Source: Channallabes apus (taxonomy: Eukaryota > Chordata > Actinopteri > Siluriformes > Clariidae). Taken from it: a DNA stretch of 64,000 nucleotides. Where the stretch lies: contig CM060121.1 of the NCBI GenBank assembly GCA_030522415.1, positions 9,625,976-9,689,975 of the forward strand. The letters run 5' to 3'. The notes beneath the pieces were generated by a model, which saw only the letters and a list, made by a program, of their open reading frames with translations, ran no database searches and had not been told where the DNA came from. Both the position numbers and the translations under genes were made by a program. Shown one piece after another: positions 56,846-64,000 of the stretch (its first letter is position 1; the number at the start of each line of letters is the position of its first letter).

Positions 56846-58534
56846 CGGGTAAAGTGAGAGAGAAAAAGGATTGAGAGAGAGGAAGAGATTAGAGAGAGAG
56901 AGAGATATGAAATACAACTAAAAGGTTAGATCAATAATTGATATGCTTTTGTCCATGAAGTCTAGACGTGAGGCAGAAAAGATAGAAGTGTGTGTGTGAG
57001 AGAGAGAGAGTGCGTATGTGTGAAAATGAGCTGTAATTAATTTTTTATTTGTTCATCTCCTCAATAAAATTTGGCGCGACAGAGCGGAGAAAATGGCTCC
57101 CTTCCCAAACCTTCTTACTCACATATTTTCCAGAGAAACACTTAAACAAACCAATTCACCTCTCAAGGGCCTATTTTATTCTTTAGTACTACAGCTTTCC
57201 CCCATTTTATACACAAAAGAATGGAACTATGCAAACAATTCTGAAAACTTGAAGCTCGTGTATCATCAATATGAATCCAAACTGCCAAACTCAAAGCACA
57301 ATTCCATTCCTCTCACTTAAATATCATCCTAAATCATAGTTGCGCAGATCTGATCAGATTGCATTATTTAGCACACTGTGTTCACCTAGAAACACTGGCC
57401 TTCAAAGTGCAACACCCTGATTACCAATTAGTCTAATTAGTCTCACTCAGGTTGCAGCTGTGATAACTCCATTAGAAAAACACTTTGCTTATGTGTTAGA
57501 GTATAAAAGAGGCCCCAAGTGACTTATACAGGTGGTTGGTAAGAAAACAGAGCAGTAAATGTATCTCAGTTGCCTGGGATTTTTGAGAAGCGAATAGGTA
57601 AGCAATTACTTGGATTGCGAGTAACTTGGTCTGCAAGGGTTTTTCAAGATGAGCAAACATTTTTAATTAATTTTAACTTGATAAACAACGAGGTCTTGAA
57701 ATATGTATATGAGTATGTGTGCTGAGCGTCACATGATCACAACTTAGCCAATGGTTCTTCTCCCTTTTTCTCCCTCCCTTTTTTTGTCGAAGTGTAGTGA
57801 CGGTTCTTTAGTAAATGTACTGTAGCAACAGCCTCCAGAAAGAAAAGAGTTAAAAAGGGTGTGGGAGATGATTCTGTTTAACAACATCACATTTCCATGC
57901 AATCCTCAAAAGGAGGTAAAAGCAAGTGTCATTATATAGTTTCTTTTTTAAAGTTGCACAAAGAGAAAAAGATTCCAGTTTTCTGTCAGAGAGCAGTGAT
58001 TCCGTGTGTGTGTGTGTGTGTTAGGGCTGTAGCTATCGAAAATTTTAGTAATCGAGTATTCTACCAAAATTTAATCGGATAAAATGTACTTTTGCTTAAT
58101 TAAACAGCAATGTAAAATACATAAGAGAAACAAAGATTAACTGTTTGTCTTTTTAGAAAAATCTCCTTTTATTTTTTAAATGCATACAGCATTTAATCAA
58201 AAATAAACATTGTCATTATTCACAATACAAGGAATAGCTTATAGCCCTATCTCACGGTGAGATGCGGTGTTGGGCACAGTGAGCCGCGGCGATTGCCCAC
58301 CGACGTTCCGTGAAGTTCTGCAAAGTCCGCCAGCTTCCGCGAGGACCGCCAAAATATTAAACATGTTAAATTCTTCTTTTTTTTTTTTTTCACACGGAAA
58401 GATGGAAACGTAATCGCAGCATCAAAACTTGCGGTGAATCATGATGAAACGTACTACCGGCCACTGCACGAAACCGCGTAGGTGAGATAGGGGTATTAAA
58501 GTTGACTTAGATTAATTAAGTTAATTACAGAGCC

Positions 58535-58909
58535 GGCGGCGCGGTGGTGTAGTGGTTAGCACTGTCGCCTTGCACCGCCAGGGTCTGGGTTCGATTCCCG
58601 GCCAGGCTCGATTCCCGTCTCTGTGTGCATGGAGTTTGCATGTTCTCCTCGTGCTTGGTGGGTTTCCTCCGGGTACTCCGGTTTCCTCCCACAGTCCAAA
58701 GACATGCAGGTTAGGCTAATTGACATTCCAAATTGCCCGTAGTGTGTGAATGAGTGTGTGTATGTGAGTATGTGTGTGTGCCCTGCGATGGATTGGCACC
58801 CTGTCCAGGGTGTACCCCGCCTTGTGCCCTAAGTTTCCTGGGATAGGCTCCAGGCCCCCGCGACCCTGTATATAAGGATAAAGCGGTACAGAAAATGAAT
58901 GAATGAATG
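58535..58909 (+). mobile_element. V-SINE inside a hAT-like element
   Basis: Full-length plus-sense copy with perfect 12 bp AATTACAGAGCC duplications (58523-58534, 58910-58921). Intact box A and box B (GGTTCGATTCC). Confidence 0.94.
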
Positions 58910-58983
58910 AATTACAGAGCCATACATTCTTATTTTAAAGCCTTTTCTCAGATGCCAAAACAAAAGGTGTTTCAAATGACTAA

Positions 58984-59685
58984 GGCTGAATCCCATTTCT
59001 ATTTTCTACCCCTTCCCCTACCCCTTCCCATTCCCCTTCCCCTTGTCCCTTGAAACGAAGTGGAAAGGGGAAGGGTTTAAATTTTTCCCCTAAGAAATGG
59101 GACACCACTACAACACTGTTATACGTCATCATACGTTGTCACTAGCTCCTAATGTTACGTTAAAGGACATGCGCCGATGTTTATCACACATTGCAATAAG
59201 AGAGAGATTACTCACTCCCAAAGTTTTTTCGCGCCGTATTTCATCCCTATACATAATATAAATTATAAAAATATATAAAAATAAAATATATATTTGTAAT
59301 ATCGTGCAATCGGTGCTAGCCGCTAGCAAACTTTAGCGATTTTTTTGCAAACATTTCTTTACAGAACATCACCATAAACACAAACACAAGACTAGAGGTA
59401 ATATACATATAATGAAAACTTGTCATAAAAATCTTTATTTATGGCAAAAATTTACATTTATGGGTCTGTTTGCTCGAGTGAGCCGCCATGTTGAAAATTT
59501 CGCTTAGCCCTTCGTTTGAAGTGAGGTCCTGAAAAATCTTCGTTTGGAGGGCTATCTGGCCCTTCCCCTTCACCCTCTCCCTCCAACCAAAAGAGAAATG
59601 AGACACCCCTACCCCTTCACGTGAACGCGCCAAACGGAGGGGTAGGGCTATGTGAAGGGGTAAGGGGTAGAAATGGGATTCAGCC
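58984..59685. mobile_element. 702 bp MITE, copy 2
   Basis: Same ends and interior as the copy at 33564-34260. Flanked by TAA on both sides (58981-58983, 59686-59688). By eye there are about seven substitutions and one small length change in the CCCCTT-rich arm between copies. Longest inner frames are 66 and 64 codons on the minus strand, without known motifs. Confidence 0.87.
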
Positions 59686-60142
59686 TAAGTATAAAAAAAA
59701 AACTAAGGCTCACATTGAAATAAATAATTATACAAAAACACTAAGGTGTGCCACTAAACTTTCAGAACTAAAAGTTTCAACATCTACAGCGCAGACATAA
59801 CATATCAGACTTTACTGACAATTTCTGTCATTTTCTCTTCCTGGTTTCTTCTTCTCTTGGCTCGCTGATAATTTTATCGCTCTGTTCCTTTTTGAAGCCC
59901 GCAACAGAACGCGCCATCAAATTAATACACAGCTAACTGTTTGCTTCTCCTTCCGCTGTTTGGGTGACGTAAGCGCTTCTTCTTCGTTGGTGTTTACTGG
60001 CAGCTTGCATCCGGAAGCGAGCTGTCAACAAATAATTGAGCAAAAACATAATGCAAGCTTTTAAAATTAATTAAACGAAGCTCCGTGACAGTTAATTTTT
60101 TGTAATCGAAGTACTCGAGTTACTCGAAGAATCGTTTCAGCC

Positions 60143-60145
<3 letters not shown>

Positions 60146-60178
<33 letters not shown>
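60146..60178 (+). repeat. (GT)n, right flank of the hAT-like element
   Basis: Continuation of the (GT)n that ends at 58021 on the other side of the element. Confidence 0.93.
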
Positions 60179-60179
<1 letters not shown>

Positions 60180-61794
60180 TCCTACACAGTAGACCCCCTT
60201 CCTCCACCTCAAACCAGTCTCACACCAGCCACGGTTCTTTTCAAAGGTAAAATGCAGTTTAATTTGTCTTATTTTTACTTTATAATTTGTATTAATAATT
60301 TTAATATGAATATTTTTGTGTTCTGAAGCAAATCATCCGAGTTTCCATTATTGCTTATGGTGAAATTCGATATCTTTGATATACGAGTGAATGAATTATG
60401 CTTGTAATCCAAGGTTTAAGTGTAAATCAACTTTATGGCTTCTATGGATATCAACAATAATATAAATATTGTATATCCTGTAAAGTGTATCATTTTCACA
60501 GAACAGAAAGACATGGAAGACATGCCATGAAGACATGGCAGAGGCCGTAAATTCATCAACAAGCAAGAGGCCATCATAATCCACATGGGTTTAAAAAATA
60601 ATGCCATTACCCAGAGGGAAATCAGAGTCCATGTCACAAGCACTGACCAGGTCAGTCCACAATCGACTGTGTCTTGAATCAAAACCAGCTGAGTATGAAA
60701 GAAGAATACAATGTTCCAACTGAGTGTTCTGGAACTTAGATCTTTTGCCTGATGATTTTCCATTTTTCAGAGAGTGTCCTGATTTAATGAGAGCTGTTTA
60801 ATATTAATATAGGCACTTTCACAATAGGGAATTTGTACCATACCCAGTAACAATTACTCCCCCTCCCTATTTTCTTTTGTGCTTAGGTACACTTGCATAT
60901 TTTCACCCTCCGATACAGATGGTGGCAGTAGGCACCTGTCATGTTGCAAGCCTCCATTAAACACAAAGCGAAGAACAGAAGGAGAAAGTCAGTCTCACAG
61001 AAAGCTTGTGTTCTCACTGATAAAAATTAAGCTGAAAAAATCTTCTCAGAAACAATCACAGGACCTAATGTAAAAACGCCCTTAATCTTCTTTCACGAGG
61101 CATGGTTCAACTTGCAGAAGACCAAGAAGTCGGGGATGAACTGGCAACCACTGTCAGAGTTCCTGGCAGCATGGGTGAAATATCATCATGTGTGTTAGTA
61201 CTAGTCAGGGTGGGGTCATGCATCACCATGGACAATTTGGTCCCTACAACACTCCCAGTTTGCTAACATTCTATGACAAACTCTAAATTATCCTCATCCT
61301 CTCACTGGAAGAGGAACCAGAGCAGCCCACCTATATTGTCACCTGTGACAATAATGTAAGTTTCCACCGGGGCGCTCTGTTTCATACCATTGTTTGGTGT
61401 TTTCTTTACCTTCCACAATATTCCACATTTCTAAATCCAATCAAGAAATTCTTTTAAGCATGGCATTGTTAAGTACAGGAACACAGACCCCACAAGCATG
61501 TGGCACTGCTTCAGGGAATGGAGGATACATTTGATGCCATCTATGCAGATGAATGCCCGGGATGTATCTGCTAGGGGTTTCTTTCCCTTGCTGTTTTGCC
61601 AGGGAGAACATCGCACCATGATCAGAGGCGGGATTCCGAGTTATCTGTTCCACTGCATTTTGTCAGTTCAATATTTATTGTTATCTTTTTTGTATCTGTG
61701 CCCTGATTTTCTTTGTAATGTTTCTTGCTGTAAAAATACAGGCGGGTTACAGTACGCTACTTAAAATAAGTAACATTTGAACATTCATCATAGC
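60179..61794 (-). other. rab11fip4 upstream intron, no exon seen
   Basis: Single-copy-looking AT-rich DNA. Overlapping minus ORFs at 60396-60763 and 61431-61653 have no motif I can trust. Confidence 0.5.
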
Positions 61795-62698
61795 GGTAGC
61801 ATTGTGGCCTTATACTGTACTTCCAGGGTCATGGGTTCAATTTGCACTCGGGCCTGTGTGCACTTTGTTTTTTACGGGAACACATAACTCCTGTCCTGGC
61901 ATCTTTGCACTGGCTTCCAGTGCAGTTCAGGGTCAAGTTCAACATCTTGGTAATAGCCTAGAAAGCCCTGAATAATTTAGCACCATCATATATTTCTAAA
62001 GCCATACAATCCAGCATGGTCTCTCAGGTCTGGTGATCAGCTTTTACTTACAGATCCCAAATCTAGATTAAAGAGTCGGGGCAATTGTGCCTTTTTCAGT
62101 AGCAGCCTCTAAACTCTGGAATGAGCTGCCCTGTACATCAGAGAGGCTCTGATACGTCGTATTTTTAAATCTCACCTCAAGACCTTTTTATAATCCCATA
62201 CTTTTCTCCCTATTTATTATATTTAATTATTCAATTTATTTTTATCTGCTTTGAGACAATGACCATTGTTTAAAAAAAAAAAAGCGCTATATAAATACAT
62301 TTAATTATTTACTTGTTTTATTTATGGAATGAGGGTGGACTTTCTATTCATTTTATTGTATTTTTTATAGTGTGTTACTATTTGAAGCTATTTTAGAATT
62401 GTACAGCACTTTGGTCTACTGTGTTGTTACATGTGCTTTATAAAATTTACTTGACTTGAGTTTGCATGTTATCCTGATGCTTGCTGGGTTTCCTCCCAGA
62501 TATTCCTGTTTCCTCCTACAGTCCAAAGACATGAGGATTAGATTAATTGGAATTCCAATTGTGTGCGTGTGTGTGCGCACCCTGCAATGGAATAGCACCT
62601 GTCCAGTTTGTAGCCCGTCTCATGCTCAATGTTTAGAGCTTCAAGTCTACTGTGACTAGGATAAGCAGTATAGAAAATGAATGAATGAATGAATGAAA
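61795..62698 (+). mobile_element. V-SINE split by LINE 3'-end sequence
   Basis: Head (GCGGTAGCATTGTGGCCTTA to GGGCCTGTGTGCA, 61795-61862) and the rest (GAGTTTGCATGTTATCCTGA to GTATAGAAAATGAATGAATG, 62459-62698) belong together. About 600 bases of LINE 3' ends sit between. Confidence 0.65.
61863..62458 (+). mobile_element. Non-LTR retrotransposon 3' ends
   Basis: Reads with stops as ITPVLASLHWLPVQFRVKFN, then ALNNLAPSYIS and, further on, LNSGMSCPVHQR, the usual C-terminus of fish LINE RT proteins. Ends in TTTGAGACAATGACCATTGT then GCGCTATATAAATA. A second LINE-type tail (TTGTACAGCACTTTGGTCTA, TTACTTGACTTGAG) follows at 62399-62458. Confidence 0.7.
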
Positions 62699-64000
62699 AA
62701 GTCTTTATTTGATGCATTTTATCACATATATTAGCTGTGCATATTGTTTTTGTCAAAGGAATCAGTTTTGATGAGGGAGAACATGGTTGAGATTCATTTT
62801 GCAAGAGATGTGGTGAATTCTGGCAGAGTAGTTATCATTTTGTGTTTAGAGTTCAGAGAAATTTAGACAGTTTCTTGAAATACATTTTTAAACGTTAGGG
62901 AAAAACTGTAATGTGGCATTCATAAAAATGTCAGACTTTTTATGTGACACATAATGCTCTGCATGAACACATTGGTCAGATTTAACACTGAGAAATGACA
63001 AATATAAACTTTATATAAGCTATTGATCAAATATGTTTTAAGTTCTTGTCCTCTACAGAAGCAGCAACTGGATTTGTTCTTTTTTCCTTAACATGACTCA
63101 GAAGAACAATGTCAACCAAATGACTCAAAAGAAAAAAAGGATTACTTTGAATTGTTAGGTTGCATTAAAATAGAAAAGTGTACAAAACTCTTACTTTCCT
63201 TTAAGTGCAAAAATAAAAGCCTAAAGACATTCACTTTAGATCACAATGTAGGTTTAGCCACCGATGATAAATTACAGCTCTTTTTACCAAGGAAGCAAGA
63301 AGCCATAAGATTAACCGCTTACTTATCCCTCAACTTTTAGCTAGCACTTGTTAACTACAGTAGATCTATGCTAATAGCTAGCTGTCACAAAACAAACTTT
63401 GATGAAAACAAAGATTTTGTTAGGAATTCAGGTTTTGTTAGTTTAGATAGTTTAGAAGTCAGCTTACAAATATTCTGCAGAATTTACAGAGAAATTTAGC
63501 ATTTGCCAAAAAAAAAATACACTGGAAGAAAAACTAACTTCAAGTCCAGATTCTTAAAAGGTCATTGTTCTTTATTACTTCACACCTCTGGTCTTCTTGA
63601 ATACGGAGCATATCTTTTAGTTTCCAACTACAGAACGATTCCATATTTTTTTCCCCGACAACTCAAATGCTTTGCTAGCATAACGTTAATATGTGTGTTT
63701 TCATAGGCCGAATACATTCTAGCAACAGCTCTAAGAGTTTGACATTAACATTTGGCACATGGCTGTTACAATTTGTCACGGATGCATCATTGACGGGCAT
63801 GCACCCAAATCTATTTTTGCCCCCCACTCATTCCAAACGTGAGGCACTCATTACATAGGCAGCCTCTCCTCCTGCAGGTGTGTGAAGAGGCGGGGTCGCT
63901 AAATCTGGCCCGCCTGGCAGGAAATATTCATCAACGGACCTCGGGCCTGCTCCACTTTTTAAAAGGAGGCGTGGAGCTTAGCTCAGGGTCCTTAAGTCTG
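62699..64000. other. AT-rich spacer ending in a GC-rich, promoter-like patch
   Basis: 62700-63750 is AT-rich without a gene. 63780-64000 turns GC-richer with GAGGCGGGGTCGC, AATATTCATCAACGG and a TTTTTAAAAGGAGGCG TATA-like box. This could be a promoter or conserved element, cut by the window edge. Confidence 0.3.

Larger units (their letters stand above)
54268..58021 (-). other. rab11fip4 upstream intron, no exon seen
   Basis: V-SINE pieces, purine-rich DNA (56690-57010) and AT-rich spacer. No EF-hand coding wording on the minus strand. Confidence 0.5.
58022..60145. mobile_element. hAT-like element inserted in a (GT)n tract, carrying a V-SINE and a MITE
   Basis: Ends TAGGGCTG and CAGCCCTA, inverted, with further imperfect inversion (ATCGA-rich inner ends). 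On both sides the flank is (GT)n, so the target was a microsatellite and the 8 bp duplication is hidden in it. Removing the V-SINE (58535-58909) and MITE (58984-59685) leaves about 1 kb. It includes a GC-rich patch at 58250-58500. No transposase is readable, so it is non-autonomous. Confidence 0.75.

Noticed and set aside
56669..56917. Minus-strand Ser/Leu-rich ORF
   Set aside because: Product of a purine-rich GAGAGA tract.
60396..60763. Minus-strand 115-codon hydrophobic ORF
   Set aside because: No start context, splice support or family motif that I can stand behind; vague similarity to repeat-derived frames only.
1..64000. CRISPR arrays, operons or prokaryotic genes
   Set aside because: Repeats are dispersed SINEs, transposons and microsatellites, and the only gene is intron-split; nothing fits a bacterial or phage reading.

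Overview
This window is nuclear DNA from a bony fish, most likely an otophysan such as a catfish or relative. The organism call rests on three things: many tRNA-headed V-domain SINEs (DANA/HE1 type) with a GAAT-repeat tail, abundant Tc1/mariner, hAT-like and L2-like elements, and very frequent (CA)n/(GA)n microsatellites. It is not prokaryotic. Almost all of the supplied open reading frames are chance frames or antisense frames of repeats.

One host gene is clearly readable. It is a Rab11-family interacting protein 4 gene (rab11fip4) on the minus strand. I can place 12 coding exons from 53406 down to the stop at 27605-27607. All exon phases agree and together they give a 486-residue C-terminal portion: an acidic linker, a Cys-rich segment, a long coiled coil and the C-terminal Rab11-binding domain ending in EIKH. 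The N-terminal EF-hand part is not in the window and must lie beyond position 64000, so the intron upstream of 53406 is longer than 10.5 kb. Sequence below 27605 should begin with the 3' UTR, whose end I cannot fix.

Layout. 1-23000: gene-poor DNA with decayed Tc1/mariner copies (3.0-3.5, 11.2-11.5, 13.65-14.5, 16.5-16.7, 21.4-21.9 and 22.0-22.7 kb), V-SINEs, microsatellites and one isolated exon/promoter-like patch (5.8-6.25 kb). 23000-27604: probable 3' UTR/downstream DNA with one young V-SINE. 27722-37340: the last rab11fip4 intron, about 9.6 kb and nearly all transposon. An old mariner there has been cut successively by a hAT-like MITE, an L2-like LINE (itself holding a 697 bp MITE) and a Tc1 element. 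37341-43652: a dense run of nine coding exons, several with microsatellites inside their splice signals. 43653-52661: a large intron containing a 4.88 kb segment bounded by 26 bp terminal inverted repeats and TA dinucleotides. Inside it are a possible small gene (promoter near 51.6 kb, terminal exon at 50.4 kb), a tandem duplication and a tRNA-Ile(TAT)/L2-tail chimera. 52662-53406: two 5' exons. 53407-64000: upstream intron with young V-SINEs, a hAT-like element holding a V-SINE and a second copy of the 700 bp MITE, LINE 3' ends, and a GC-rich patch at the right edge.

No rRNA genes, functional tRNA genes or CRISPR arrays were seen. Family names come from recognising motifs by eye; no database search was possible.
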